DNA of 64,000 nt from Agrobacterium genomosp. 13 str. CFBP 6927 (GCA_900012615.1 LT009756.1:512035-576034); one strand, 5' to 3'. Counted from the stretch's first letter, positions 27,137 through 36,494 are shown. Translations and numbers: made by a program. Notes: generated from the sequence alone by a model not told the origin.

Positions 27137-27200
27137 GAGAAACGGCCGGCGGGCCTGTTTCTCTTGATGCTTTTGCCGGCAGGTCACTTCACCTGCCGGC
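27137..27200 (+). promoter_or_regulatory. Two intercistronic hairpins between potF and potG
   Basis: GAGAAAC (27137-27143) pairs with GTTTCTC (27157-27163), and GCCGGCAGGT (27175-27184) pairs perfectly with ACCTGCCGGC (27191-27200). The placement after the receptor cistron suggests 3' protection of potF mRNA and partial attenuation of potGHI. Confidence 0.6.
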
Positions 27201-27293
27201 GTTGCCCGCCCCAGGCATCCGACCGAAAAATATAAGCGGTTTTCGGTCCGATGCTCAAATCGACAAGACCAACGGGATTTGAGGGTAGGGTGC

Positions 27294-28451
27294 ATGGCGA
27301 AAACTCTGGGGCCGGTCAAACGTAAATTCAGCCCGTGGGACAACCCCGATGCGGTGCCCTTCATCCGTTTTGAAAACGTCACCAAGCGTTTCGGTGATTT
27401 CGTCGCCGTCAACAATCTGACGCTCGATATTTACGAGCGTGAGTTCTTTTCGCTGCTCGGCCCTTCCGGCTGTGGCAAGACCACGCTGATGCGCATGCTG
27501 GCCGGTTTCGAGGAGCCGACGGAGGGCCGTATTCTGCTTCAGGGCAAGGATATTTCCGGCGTGCCGCCCTATAAGCGTCCCACCAACATGATGTTCCAGT
27601 CCTATGCGCTTTTCCCGCATATGTCGGTTGAAAAGAACATCGCCTTCGGGCTCGAACAGGACGGCCTGCCAAAAGCGGAAATCGCCTCGCGCGTCGAGGA
27701 GATGCTGCGGCTCGTCAAACTCAGTGAATTCGCCAAACGCAAGCCCAGCCAGCTTTCCGGCGGCCAGCGGCAGCGCGTGGCGCTCGCCCGGTCGCTTGCC
27801 AAGCGGCCCAAGGTGCTTCTTCTCGATGAGCCGCTCGGTGCGCTCGACAAGAAACTGCGTGAGGAAACGCAATTCGAGCTGATGGACATTCAGACCAATC
27901 TCGGCCTCACCTTCCTGATCGTCACGCACGATCAGGAAGAGGCGATGACGGTGTCGGACCGGATTGCGGTGATGGACAAGGGCAATGTCGTTCAGGTGGC
28001 GACGCCGGCCGAGATTTACGAAGCGCCGAACACCCGCTACGTGGCTGACTTCATCGGCGACATCAATATTTTCGACGCCAGGGTTGTCGCCAACGCCTCG
28101 GATGTCGGCAAACCCGGTCTGGTGACGCTTGATTGCGACGGGCTGAAGGTTGCGGTGGAGCAGGAATGTGCTGCCGCAAACGGTAGTCAGGTAGCTTACG
28201 CCATCCGCCCGGAAAAAGTCCGCATCTCGCTCGACCAGCCCGCCGACAGCAGCGTCAATTCCGCCTATGGCGAGGTCTGGGATATCGGTTATCTCGGCGA
28301 CTTCTCGGTCTTCATCGTCAAGCTTGCCGATGGCCGTGTCATCCGTGCCGCGCAGGCGAATGTCTCGCGTCTCGTCGATCGCCCGATCACCTTCGGCGAT
28401 ATGGTGTGGCTGAACTGGAAACCGGATTCAGGTCTTGTCCTGACACGCTGA
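27294..28451 (+). CDS. potG: Putrescine ABC transporter ATPase PotG
   Basis: This is the 385-residue ATPase of the polyamine importer. An N-terminal extension of about 22 residues precedes FIRFENVTKRFGDFVAVNNL. Walker A is GPSGCGKTTLM, the signature LSGGQRQRVALA, Walker B VLLLDEPLGALDKKL and the switch His is in VTHDQEEAM. A TOBE-like domain follows (VAYAIRPEKVRISL). The start at 27294 has GAGGGTAGGG upstream. It lies 11 bp before potH. Confidence 0.95.
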   Translation: MAKTLGPVKRKFSPWDNPDAVPFIRFENVTKRFGDFVAVNNLTLDIYEREFFSLLGPSGCGKTTLMRMLAGFEEPTEGRILLQGKDISGVPPYKRPTNMMFQSYALFPHMSVEKNIAFGLEQDGLPKAEIASRVEEMLRLVKLSEFAKRKPSQLSGGQRQRVALARSLAKRPKVLLLDEPLGALDKKLREETQFELMDIQTNLGLTFLIVTHDQEEAMTVSDRIAVMDKGNVVQVATPAEIYEAPNTRYVADFIGDINIFDARVVANASDVGKPGLVTLDCDGLKVAVEQECAAANGSQVAYAIRPEKVRISLDQPADSSVNSAYGEVWDIGYLGDFSVFIVKLADGRVIRAAQANVSRLVDRPITFGDMVWLNWKPDSGLVLTR

Positions 28452-28462
28452 GGGAGGCTTTC

Positions 28463-29371
28463 ATGGCGATCACCACTCCCGAAAACCGGCAGAGCCCCTG
28501 GCGCTGGCTGGTCGTCGCGGTTCCCTATTTCTGGTTGCTGCTGTTCTTCGCAGCACCGTTTTTCATCATTCTCAAGATATCGCTGTCGGATACGGCAATC
28601 TCCATGCCGCCCTATACGCCGGTCTTCGAAGGGTTTTCGAAGCTCGGCGCGTTCTTCTCCGAACTGGATTTCGAAAACTACCTCTTCCTGACGGAAGACC
28701 CGCTTTACATCGACGCCTATCTGTCGTCGCTGCGCATCGCCTTCATCTCCACCTTCCTGCTGCTGCTGATCGGTTATCCCATGGCGCTTGCCATGGCGCG
28801 CGCGCCTTCAGCCGTGCGGCCGACGCTGGTGATGCTGGTGATCCTGCCGTTCTGGACCTCGTTCCTGATCCGCGTTTATGCCTGGATCGGCATTCTGAAG
28901 CCGGAAGGCCTGTTGACGGTGCTGTTCCAATGGCTCGGTTTTCTCGGACCCGACCAGCAGGTCAATATCTTCCGCACCGAGACGGCGATCTTCATCGGCA
29001 TCGTTTATTCCTATCTGCCCTTCATGGTGCTGCCGCTCTATTCGGCGCTGGAAAAGCTGGACAATACGCTGCTGGAAGCGGCGGCCGATCTCGGCTGCCC
29101 GCCATGGAAGGCCTTCTGGAAGATTACTTTCCCGCTCTCGCTGCCGGGCGTCGTGGCCGGTTCGATGATCTGCTTCATTCCGATAACAGGGGAATTCGTC
29201 ATTCCCGATCTGCTCGGCGGCGCGCAGACGCTGATGATCGGCAAGACGCTGTGGACGGAATTCTTCGGCAACCGCGACTGGCCCCTGGCTTCCGCCGTGG
29301 CGGTGCTGCTGCTGCTGTTGCTGGTGGTACCCATCGCCATCTTCCAGAACCAGCAGAAGAAGGTGGGGTGA
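28463..29371 (+). CDS. potH: Putrescine ABC transporter permease PotH
   Basis: This is a 302-residue inner-membrane permease with about six helices. The first is near WLVVAVPYFWLLLFFAAPFF and the EAA loop is LEAAADLGCPPWKAFWKITF. The conserved IPITGEFVIPDLLGGAQT after it is typical of PotH/PotB. It has a strong ribosome site (GAGGGAGGC) and lies 11 bp after potG. Confidence 0.93.
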   Translation: MAITTPENRQSPWRWLVVAVPYFWLLLFFAAPFFIILKISLSDTAISMPPYTPVFEGFSKLGAFFSELDFENYLFLTEDPLYIDAYLSSLRIAFISTFLLLLIGYPMALAMARAPSAVRPTLVMLVILPFWTSFLIRVYAWIGILKPEGLLTVLFQWLGFLGPDQQVNIFRTETAIFIGIVYSYLPFMVLPLYSALEKLDNTLLEAAADLGCPPWKAFWKITFPLSLPGVVAGSMICFIPITGEFVIPDLLGGAQTLMIGKTLWTEFFGNRDWPLASAVAVLLLLLLVVPIAIFQNQQKKVG

Positions 29372-29375
29372 GGCC

Positions 29376-30188
29376 ATGAAGCGCGGAAAATTCGACATCA
29401 CCGTCCTTACCCTCGGTTTTGCCTTTCTTTATATCCCGATCATCATCCTGATCGTTTATTCCTTCAACGCTTCCAAGCTCGTCACCGTCTGGGGCGGCTT
29501 TTCCCTGCAATGGTACCGCTCCATGTGGTCCAATCAGGGGCTGATGGATGCGGCCTGGGTGACGCTGCGCGTCGGCATCCTCAGCGCCACCATCGGCACC
29601 ATCCTCGGAACGCTGGCGGCGCTGTCGCTCACCCGCTTCGCGCGCTTCCCGGGACGCGTGCTGTTTTCCGGCATGATCTATGCGCCGCTCGTCATGCCTG
29701 AGGTCATCACCGGCCTGTCGCTGCTGCTCCTGTTCGTGGCCGTCGGGGTGGATCGCGGTTTCTGGACGGTGGTTATCGCCCACACGACTTTCACCATGTG
29801 TTACGTGGCGATCGTCGTGCAGTCCCGTCTCCTGACCTTCGATCGGAGTCTGGAGGAGGCGGCGCTCGATCTCGGCTGCCCGCCGGTCAAGACGTTCTTC
29901 CGCATCACCCTGCCGCTGATCTTCCCCGCCGTCATCGCCGGCTGGATGCTGGCCTTCACCCTGTCGCTCGACGATCTCGTGATCGCCAGCTTCGCAACCG
30001 GTCCCGGCGCAACCACGCTGCCGATCAAGATCTATTCCCAGGTTCGCCTCGGCGTGACGCCGGAAATCAACGCGATCTGCACGATCCTCATCGGCCTCGT
30101 CGCCATCGGCGTGATTGTCGCTTCCATCGCCTCCAAACGCACCGAGCTCCAGCGGATGAGGGACGAGCACGCGGCCGCGCGCCACTGA
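29376..30188 (+). CDS. potI: Putrescine ABC transporter permease PotI
   Basis: This is the second permease subunit (270 residues) of the polyamine importer. It contains LGFAFLYIPIIILIVYSFNA as first helix, the EAA loop LEEAALDLGCPPVKTFFRIT and the conserved LSLDDLVIASFATGPGATTL. It starts 4 bp after the potH stop and ends the operon. The following 290 bp hold a candidate small RNA and a terminator. Confidence 0.93.
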   Translation: MKRGKFDITVLTLGFAFLYIPIIILIVYSFNASKLVTVWGGFSLQWYRSMWSNQGLMDAAWVTLRVGILSATIGTILGTLAALSLTRFARFPGRVLFSGMIYAPLVMPEVITGLSLLLLFVAVGVDRGFWTVVIAHTTFTMCYVAIVVQSRLLTFDRSLEEAALDLGCPPVKTFFRITLPLIFPAVIAGWMLAFTLSLDDLVIASFATGPGATTLPIKIYSQVRLGVTPEINAICTILIGLVAIGVIVASIASKRTELQRMRDEHAAARH

Positions 30189-30363
30189 TGGAATGGTCCG
30201 TTTCGATTTCTGCGCGTTACTGTTGTAATCGCAAGGAAATTAGAAACTCATAATTTAATTTTGGGCCTCTAAGGTCTAAAAATAGGAATTATCGTCGGTA
30301 ATTGATCGATTTTGGTTTTAACCGCTTGTTAATAGGAGTTGGCGGAAAGTAAACCCAACGCAG

Positions 30364-30478
30364 GGCTGTCAAAATTTTGATAGCCGGGATTGATAATTTC
30401 CATATGGCGAGGTTGTCCCCCTTTCTCTCGTTGAAAAAGCACAACTAATACAGGCGGTCGCAAGGCCGCCTTTCTTTT
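30364..30478 (+). ncRNA. Candidate small RNA or structured 3' UTR after potI
   Basis: The 311-bp gap between potI and the convergent permease has no coding frame. It contains a 22-bp near-palindrome (30364-30385, core TCAAAATTTTGA) whose single imperfect pair is G-U on the plus strand but A-C on the minus strand. About 65 bases that include CCCCCTTTCTCTCG follow, and then a rho-independent terminator on the plus strand. The strand-specific pairing argues for a plus-strand RNA. Whether it has its own promoter (CTTGTT near 30326 is a weak candidate) or is the end of potFGHI mRNA is undecided. Confidence 0.35.
30452..30478 (+). terminator. Rho-independent terminator after potI
   Basis: AGGCGG (30452-30457) pairs with CCGCCT (30466-30471), followed by TTCTTTTT. 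The U-rich side is on the plus strand only, so it ends transcripts from the potI side. Confidence 0.75.
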
Positions 30479-30499
30479 TGTCGCCAGTCCGGGTGCCGT

Positions 30500-32164
30500 T
30501 CAGCGGTTTTCCGGGTGATCCATCGATTTTGAGACGAGAAGCACGGGTATAAGACCGGCGAGAATGATGATGATGGCCGGCACGGCGGCATCCTGCACCC
30601 GCGAGCGGGAGGCATCCTCATAGACCAGTGTGGCAAGCGTGTTGAAGCCGAAAGGCCTGAGCAGGATCGTTGCCGGCAGCTCCTTCATGGATTCGATCAG
30701 GACCAGCAGAAAGGCGGTCAGCGCCGCAGGCCGCATATTGGGCAACAGCACCTTGAACAGCGTCTGCGCCCGGTTGCGACCAAGCGTCCGCGAGGCCATG
30801 TCGATATGCGGCGAAAGCTTCTGGAAACCGGCATCGAGCGTGCCTTCCGCCATGGTCATGAAGCGCACGCTATGGGCGTAGATGATGGCAAAGGCGGTGC
30901 CGGAAAGCAGCAGGCCGCTTGAAAACCCGAAATGTGACCGGATGAGCCCGTCAACGCGATTGTCGAGACCGGCCAGCGGGATGAGCACGCCTATTGCAAG
31001 CACCGTTCCCGGCACGCCATAGCCCATGGAGCCGAGACGCGCGGCCACCTTTGAAGTGCGGGAACGCTCGGTGCGGATGGCGTATGAAAAGACGAAAGCC
31101 GCAATCAGCGTCACGAAGGCGGCGGAAAGCGAGACCTCAAGACTATGCCCGAGCGCTTTCAGAAGCTTGGGTGAAAACAGCGCATCCAGCCTTTTTACGG
31201 CGTAACCGCCAAGAACGATCACGGGAATAAGGAAGCCGCTCAAAACGGGAAGCAGGCAGAACAGGCTCGCAGACCAGCGCCGCCAGCCCCCAAGCTGTTT
31301 CAGCCGGTGACGCTGCGCCATGCTGGTGGCTTTCGGCGCGGCAAAGCGCTGTCTCTCGCGGGCATTGCGCTCAATGACGATCAACACACCGACAATGAGC
31401 AGGATGACGGCGGCGATCTGCGTCGCATTGGCGAGGTTGCCGCGATTGAGCCAGGTCTCATAGATCGTGAAGGTCAGTGTCTGCACGCCGAGATATTCGA
31501 CCGCGCCGATATCGTTCAGCGTTTCCATCAATACCAGCGAAAGCCCGATGGCGATTGCCGGCCGCGCCATCGGCAACTGCACGGAAAAGAACACATTCAG
31601 CGGTTTTGCGCCGAGTGTGCGTGCGGCCTCGGCCGCAAACCGCCCCTGCATGGAAAAAGCCGCCCGAGCCGAAAGATAGACATAGGGGTAAAGCACCGAA
31701 CTCAGCACCACGACCGCGCCACCGAGCGAGCGTATGTCCGGAAACCAGTAGTCGCGGATACTGTGATAACCGAAGGCAGCGCGGACGGCGCTCTGCACCG
31801 GGCCGGTGAAATCCAGAAACTCGCCGAAAGCATAGGCCGCCAGATAGGAGGGAATGGCAAGTGGCAGGACGAGTGCCGCAGAGAGTACCCGCCGCAGCGG
31901 AAATTCGAATGTGGTGACAAGCCAGGCGCAGACGATGCCGAAGAACGCGGTCATCGCTGCTGTCATCCCCAGAAGCAGAAAGGTGCGAAATCCGGCGCGC
32001 GGCAGAACATTGGCAAGAAGATGCTGCCATCCCTCGGTGCTGCCGGTCAGTGCCAGCCAGAAGATCGCCAGAATGGGCATGGCGGCAATGGCTGCGACAA
32101 TGACCGCCGTTATGGGCAACAATGAAAAGCGTCTTGTTGCCGGAAGGGAAACCGTCATGGACAT
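30500..32164 (-). CDS. Fe(III)-type ABC transporter fused permease (FbpB/SfuB family)
   Basis: This 554-residue protein carries two permease domains in tandem, each with six helices. The first EAA-like loop is AAEAARTLGAKPLNVFFSVQ and the second is HIDMASRTLGRNRAQTLFKV. The first domain also contains METLNDIGAVEYLGVQTLTF, a hallmark of iron(III) importer permeases (FbpB, SfuB, FutB). Its receptor and ATPase genes are not adjacent: the genes on both sides are convergent potI and the kinase upstream. Thiamine- or phosphonate-type substrates cannot be excluded. The start could also be 32158. Confidence 0.82.
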   Translation of the reverse strand: MSMTVSLPATRRFSLLPITAVIVAAIAAMPILAIFWLALTGSTEGWQHLLANVLPRAGFRTFLLLGMTAAMTAFFGIVCAWLVTTFEFPLRRVLSAALVLPLAIPSYLAAYAFGEFLDFTGPVQSAVRAAFGYHSIRDYWFPDIRSLGGAVVVLSSVLYPYVYLSARAAFSMQGRFAAEAARTLGAKPLNVFFSVQLPMARPAIAIGLSLVLMETLNDIGAVEYLGVQTLTFTIYETWLNRGNLANATQIAAVILLIVGVLIVIERNARERQRFAAPKATSMAQRHRLKQLGGWRRWSASLFCLLPVLSGFLIPVIVLGGYAVKRLDALFSPKLLKALGHSLEVSLSAAFVTLIAAFVFSYAIRTERSRTSKVAARLGSMGYGVPGTVLAIGVLIPLAGLDNRVDGLIRSHFGFSSGLLLSGTAFAIIYAHSVRFMTMAEGTLDAGFQKLSPHIDMASRTLGRNRAQTLFKVLLPNMRPAALTAFLLVLIESMKELPATILLRPFGFNTLATLVYEDASRSRVQDAAVPAIIIILAGLIPVLLVSKSMDHPENR

Positions 32165-32242
32165 GCCAGTCTACTGTCGTGCAAAGGCCTCAACCGGCAA
32201 CCGTTGTGCCGGCGGCTTTCGCATTGCTACGCCCGCATGGCC

Positions 32243-35200
32243 TCAGTTGGCAAGAACCCGCTGTGACGGAAAGGTGATTTCCACCAGCGTTCCTTCATTT
32301 GGTGTCGAGGTGATGGAAAAATTGGCGCGATTGGCATCCACCATGGCCTTGGTCAGCGGCAGGCCGAGCCCGGTGCCGTCGCCGCGCACGCGCTTGCCTG
32401 ATGATGCCACCTGCCGGAAGGGTTTCATCGCCTGCTCCAGCTCCGCCCGCGTCATGCCGATGCCGGTGTCGCGAATGCGCAGCGACACGCTGCCATTGGC
32501 CTCATAGGCGGTGGAAACGACGATCTGGCCGCCCGATGGCGTAAAGCGGATGGCGTTCGACAGGATGTTGAGCACGATCTGCTTGATCGAACGCAGATCG
32601 GCGACGATCTGCGGCACGGATTGCGAAAGTGCCGTGCGGATGATGACACGCTGGTTATTGGCCTGCGGCTGCACGAGCGAGACCGCTTCGGCCACCGTCT
32701 CGTTCAGCGGCACGGCGATGAAATCCACGTCCATTTGACCGGCTTCGATCTTGGAGATGTCGAGTAGATCGTTGACGATGTCGAGCACGTGCCGGCCCGA
32801 ACGGCCAATATCATTGGCATATTCCACATAACGCGGATTGCCGATCGGCCCGAAACGTTCGGTCGCCATCATGTCCGAGAAACCGATGATGGCATTGAGC
32901 GGCGTACGGATTTCATGGCTGACGCGCGCCAGAAAATCGGTCTTGTGGGCATTGGCGGTTTCCGCCGCGCGCTTGGCATTGCGCAGCTCTTCTTCCGTGC
33001 GTTTCCACTGGGTGATGTCACGGATGACGGCGCAATAACCATGCGAGGATTTGAGCCGGCCAATGGTCATGAACAACGGCAGAAAACCGCCGGAAGCCTC
33101 ACGGCCGATCACTTCGCGGCCATCGTTCAACACGCTGGCCACACCATTATTGGCAAGGCCGGAGAGATAATCCAGCACAGCGCGCTGGCTCTCATGCGCA
33201 AACAGCGTGACGAAGGGTTTCCCGGCGATCTCGCCATTGTCATAGTTGAACAGCGCGCTGGCGGAGCGATTGAGCGAACGGATTTCGCCCTCGTCCCCCA
33301 GAAGCACCACACCGTCGGTCGCTGTTTCCAGAATGGAATGCAGTTCCTCGACTTCGCCCTGCAGCAGGGAAAGGCTGCCTGCCTCCGCTCCCGCCGTCTC
33401 GGTGGCCACCATATTTTCGTTGGCTGCCGCAACCGGTGCCTGCTTCTTTTCCAGCGGAACCAGCGACAGCATCAGCGCCTTGGTCTCTTCCCAGCGGATG
33501 GATTGCAGCCGTGCCTTGACCGGAATGATATCGTTTTCGGCGCTGACGACGACCATGCCGCCTTCATTGTCAGGCATATTCTCCAGCTCCTGCCGTTGCA
33601 GCAGCGCCTCCAGCCCGCCGACCTCCTGCAATTCATCCAGAGAGCCGTAACCCGTCAGCCGCAGGAAATCCGGATTGGCGTGGATCAGCCTGTCGCCGGC
33701 ATGCACCAACAGCGCCACAGGCATCTGGTCCAGCGTTTCGGCGCTCAGCGCATCGGCGGGGCGCAGCGGCGGGCTGACCATTGCAGCAGCAATATCGGCC
33801 ACCGGCTGCACGTCCGTTGCGACTTCTTCCTTCTCGTCGGTATCGATCGGGGTCGTGGGCGCGTGAATGGGTGCCGGGCCTTCGCCGCGAACATAGTCCG
33901 CGAAGAGGTCGTCGTCCTCGGCCGCTTCCGTCGTCCTGACGTCTTTTTCCATGGCGGGTGGCGTGTCCACCTGCGGTCCGGCATCGATATCGTCGGCAAC
34001 ATCCTGCACGACCGGATCGGCTGATACATGCGACTCCGCGAAAAGAGCTTCTTTCTCCGACGTCGGATTTTCGCCCGAAACAGCATCCGTGGGCGCCAAT
34101 GTCCGGCCGATTTCCCGGAAGGCGGCCTGTTCGCCTGCGGTCAGCCCCTCGCGGGAGCGCGAGCGGCGCTCTTCAAGATGTACGATCTTGTCGGAATAAG
34201 CGGGTTCCGGTTCTGGCTCCGGGGTTGGCGCTGTTGCCAATACCGGCACTTCGAATTCCGGCGGGCTGTAATCGTGATGCTCTTCCTCGGCCGACACTTC
34301 GGGCAGTGCCGTATCAGATACATCGGCCGCCGTTGCCGGGGCTTCATCGCCTTCCGTCACGTCGGCCTCGGCCGGCGCCGCGTCCAGCTCATCGCCATCA
34401 TCAAGAAATGCCAGCAATTCGTGGCTTTCATCCTCGATGGCAGGCTGCGGCAAAGCCTCAGTCGGAGCAGCCTCTGCCCCTTCCAGGAAGGTCAGGCCGA
34501 TGGCATGGGGATCTTCAGTGGCGTCGGCGAGCCGCACGATGCCGAAACCGCGAAAACCGTCGAATTCGCGCGAGCGCGTATAGGTGGGCAGGGCGGCTAG
34601 ATCGATGGGCACCATGAGGGAAGTGCCCTCCACCGGCCAATAGATCGTCTTGCCCGACCAGGTGTCGCGACGACCGAGAAGCTCGCGAATCTTGCCGTCC
34701 GGATCGAGGTTGAAAAGCGCTGCGACATCGGCAAAGCCCATGCCTTCGACAGCCGCCGCCTTTGCGCCAACGGCCTCCGCAAATTCATGCGAGATGGAGC
34801 TGAAGCGCCCCTCCGCATCAATTTTCCAGACGAAACGGGATGCGCGTGCACCGGCATTAAAGACAAAAGGCTGAGCCTCTTCCGTTGGTTCTGTTGCCGC
34901 CGAGGTGTCGTCTTCAGGCGATAAAGCGATATCCGCCGTCACCGTTTCAGCGACTTCAACGTCTGCCGCTTCGCTCTCTGCTTCTTCGAGCGCCTCGCCA
35001 GCATGGTCCTCGCCAATGATACGGTCGGTCGCCGGAACCTCCCGCTCATCCGCATCGAGTTCGAAGAGATCGGCAATATCGTCGGTCATCGCCTCGTTCG
35101 CCGCGGTCTCCGTGTCCTCCACGAAGATATCCAGCGGGGCCTCGGCCTGTTCCTCTGCGGCAACCGGCAGAACGGTGGCTTCTTCCTGTTCCGCCACCAT

Positions 35201-36064
35201 CTCGTCTTCGGCGTCGGAAGACAGTTCCGGTACGTCGTCCACATCCTCGATGTCAGCGACCGCGTCGAGGACGGAATCGAAGGAGGCGACCGCTGCGGCA
35301 ACCGGCGTAGCCTCCGCAACCGGCAAAGCCGGCTCGGCGGCAGGCGCGGTTTCCTGTGGCCTGTCCTCGGCAAAACCGTTTACGGGGTCGAGCGTCCCGA
35401 GTGCGGTCTCGACCACGAACAGCAGGTTGAGTTCGGGCGAGGTTGTGATCTGGCCGGTGGCTGCGGGCAGATAACCCTTTCCAGTTGGCACGGGCCGTTT
35501 GACAAGATGGCCGGATTGTCCTGCAGCCATCCGCACCAGCGTCCTTGCCGTGTGCGGCGTGATGCCGAGCGACGCAAATCTGGCCGAGGCGGCGACAATC
35601 TCGTTTTCGCCGTCGATGACCGCAATATGGATGTCCGGATCGTCAAAACCTTCGATCATGCGCCGGGCGCATTCCGCCGTGTCGGGCGCGGTCTGGTCGG
35701 TAAGGGCGGAAAACAGAATGGCGGGCTGGCCCGGCTCGGCCTCGATGATTTCTGCTTTGGCGGTGACCGCAAGGCTGCGGAAACCGGCATTGATGCGAAT
35801 GGTGAACGGCAGGCTGTCGCCCGCCTTGGAAAGCCGCGCCGCCGTCGCCGCCAGCTGCCGGAAGGTCACGTCCTGCCGCTTCGGGCCCTGTTCCAGAAAA
35901 TCATAGACCATCGGCGTGCCGAACAGCGCGGCACCCCGTCCGTTTGCCCAAAGGGCGTTCTGGAGGTCGAGGGAAAACAAAGCCATCGCCTCGCCGCGCC
36001 CGAAACCTTCACGCACCCGTTCATGCACTGCGATATCGATAAAGGGATACTGGACGGCGGGCAT
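32243..36064 (-). CDS. pdhS1: PdhS-type multi-domain histidine kinase (PdhS1-like)
   Basis: This is a 1273-residue soluble kinase with no membrane helices. Residues 1-220 form a PAS-like sensory part. Residues about 230-760 are acidic and low-complexity, interrupted by a PAS-like segment (FVWKIDAEGRFSSISHEFAE). Two more PAS domains follow near 780-890 and 915-1030. The dimerisation helix FLARVSHEIRTPLNAIIGFS has the phospho-acceptor His near 1050, and the HATPase domain has NAIRFTPSGGQI, RDTGIGM and GDGTGLGLPLTK. The H-box is of the PleC/DivJ/PdhS kind that acts on DivK in alphaproteobacteria. The symbol is inferred from size, H-box and neighbourhood as in A. tumefaciens. It has no cognate response-regulator gene next to it. 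Confidence 0.78.
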   Translation of the reverse strand: MPAVQYPFIDIAVHERVREGFGRGEAMALFSLDLQNALWANGRGAALFGTPMVYDFLEQGPKRQDVTFRQLAATAARLSKAGDSLPFTIRINAGFRSLAVTAKAEIIEAEPGQPAILFSALTDQTAPDTAECARRMIEGFDDPDIHIAVIDGENEIVAASARFASLGITPHTARTLVRMAAGQSGHLVKRPVPTGKGYLPAATGQITTSPELNLLFVVETALGTLDPVNGFAEDRPQETAPAAEPALPVAEATPVAAAVASFDSVLDAVADIEDVDDVPELSSDAEDEMVAEQEEATVLPVAAEEQAEAPLDIFVEDTETAANEAMTDDIADLFELDADEREVPATDRIIGEDHAGEALEEAESEAADVEVAETVTADIALSPEDDTSAATEPTEEAQPFVFNAGARASRFVWKIDAEGRFSSISHEFAEAVGAKAAAVEGMGFADVAALFNLDPDGKIRELLGRRDTWSGKTIYWPVEGTSLMVPIDLAALPTYTRSREFDGFRGFGIVRLADATEDPHAIGLTFLEGAEAAPTEALPQPAIEDESHELLAFLDDGDELDAAPAEADVTEGDEAPATAADVSDTALPEVSAEEEHHDYSPPEFEVPVLATAPTPEPEPEPAYSDKIVHLEERRSRSREGLTAGEQAAFREIGRTLAPTDAVSGENPTSEKEALFAESHVSADPVVQDVADDIDAGPQVDTPPAMEKDVRTTEAAEDDDLFADYVRGEGPAPIHAPTTPIDTDEKEEVATDVQPVADIAAAMVSPPLRPADALSAETLDQMPVALLVHAGDRLIHANPDFLRLTGYGSLDELQEVGGLEALLQRQELENMPDNEGGMVVVSAENDIIPVKARLQSIRWEETKALMLSLVPLEKKQAPVAAANENMVATETAGAEAGSLSLLQGEVEELHSILETATDGVVLLGDEGEIRSLNRSASALFNYDNGEIAGKPFVTLFAHESQRAVLDYLSGLANNGVASVLNDGREVIGREASGGFLPLFMTIGRLKSSHGYCAVIRDITQWKRTEEELRNAKRAAETANAHKTDFLARVSHEIRTPLNAIIGFSDMMATERFGPIGNPRYVEYANDIGRSGRHVLDIVNDLLDISKIEAGQMDVDFIAVPLNETVAEAVSLVQPQANNQRVIIRTALSQSVPQIVADLRSIKQIVLNILSNAIRFTPSGGQIVVSTAYEANGSVSLRIRDTGIGMTRAELEQAMKPFRQVASSGKRVRGDGTGLGLPLTKAMVDANRANFSITSTPNEGTLVEITFPSQRVLAN

Positions 36065-36355
36065 GTCGAAACCTATTCTGGCACTACCGGACCTTGCGGG
36101 GCTTTGTCAGCTTCCTCATGAAACTGAAACGTAAACCCGCTGAGGCACCACGTTAACAGAATTTTAAATAACTTCACAGCGCGGCGCGGTCCACCATCCG
36201 GCGGATGAATCGCCAAACAGAGTTAACATGAACAGGCCCGCAGTCAGCCCCTTGCCAATGACGCGCGACACCCCCCGCCGCCACCTGCCATCGGGCTCCA
36301 CGATATGAAAAGCACTTGCCTTTCGATGCCTTTTTTCGCAAAATTCAATGAGGCA
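36065..36355. other. Intergenic region between the kinase gene and the tRNA-His promoter
   Basis: No coding frame with plausible composition or ribosome site is seen on either strand. The region probably holds the kinase promoter, but I could not point to a convincing one. Confidence 0.5.
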
Positions 36356-36384
36356 CTTGCAAATGGGGGAAACTCCTTTTATGT
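36356..36384 (+). promoter_or_regulatory. Candidate tRNA-His promoter
   Basis: CTTGCA (36356-36361) and TTATGT (36379-36384) are separated by exactly 17 bases and resemble the rhizobial CTTGAC-N17-CTATAT pattern. The implied start is about 25 bases before the tRNA. Confidence 0.5.
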
Positions 36385-36417
36385 CACCCCCCGTGACGCC
36401 GCTTCGGCGTTTCATGT

Positions 36418-36494
36418 GCGGTTGTAGCTCAGTTGGTTAGAGCGCAGGTTTGTGGCACCTGAGGTCGGTGGTTCGACCCCACTCAACCGTACCA
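36418..36494 (+). tRNA. tRNA-His (anticodon GTG)
   Basis: The sequence folds as a complete 77-base cloverleaf with encoded CCA. The acceptor arm is GCGGTTG with CAACCGT, the D stem GCTC/GAGC, the anticodon stem CAGGT/ACCTG, the loop TTGTGGC with anticodon GTG, and the T arm GGTGG/CCACT with loop TTCGACC. The first pair is G1-U72 and the discriminator is A73. There is no extra G-1 opposite a C73, in keeping with the known loss of G-1 in this alphaproteobacterial clade. Confidence 0.95.

Noticed and set aside
36164-36415. 83-codon minus-strand frame before tRNA-His
   Set aside because: It covers the tRNA promoter, has no ribosome site and has no protein-like pattern.
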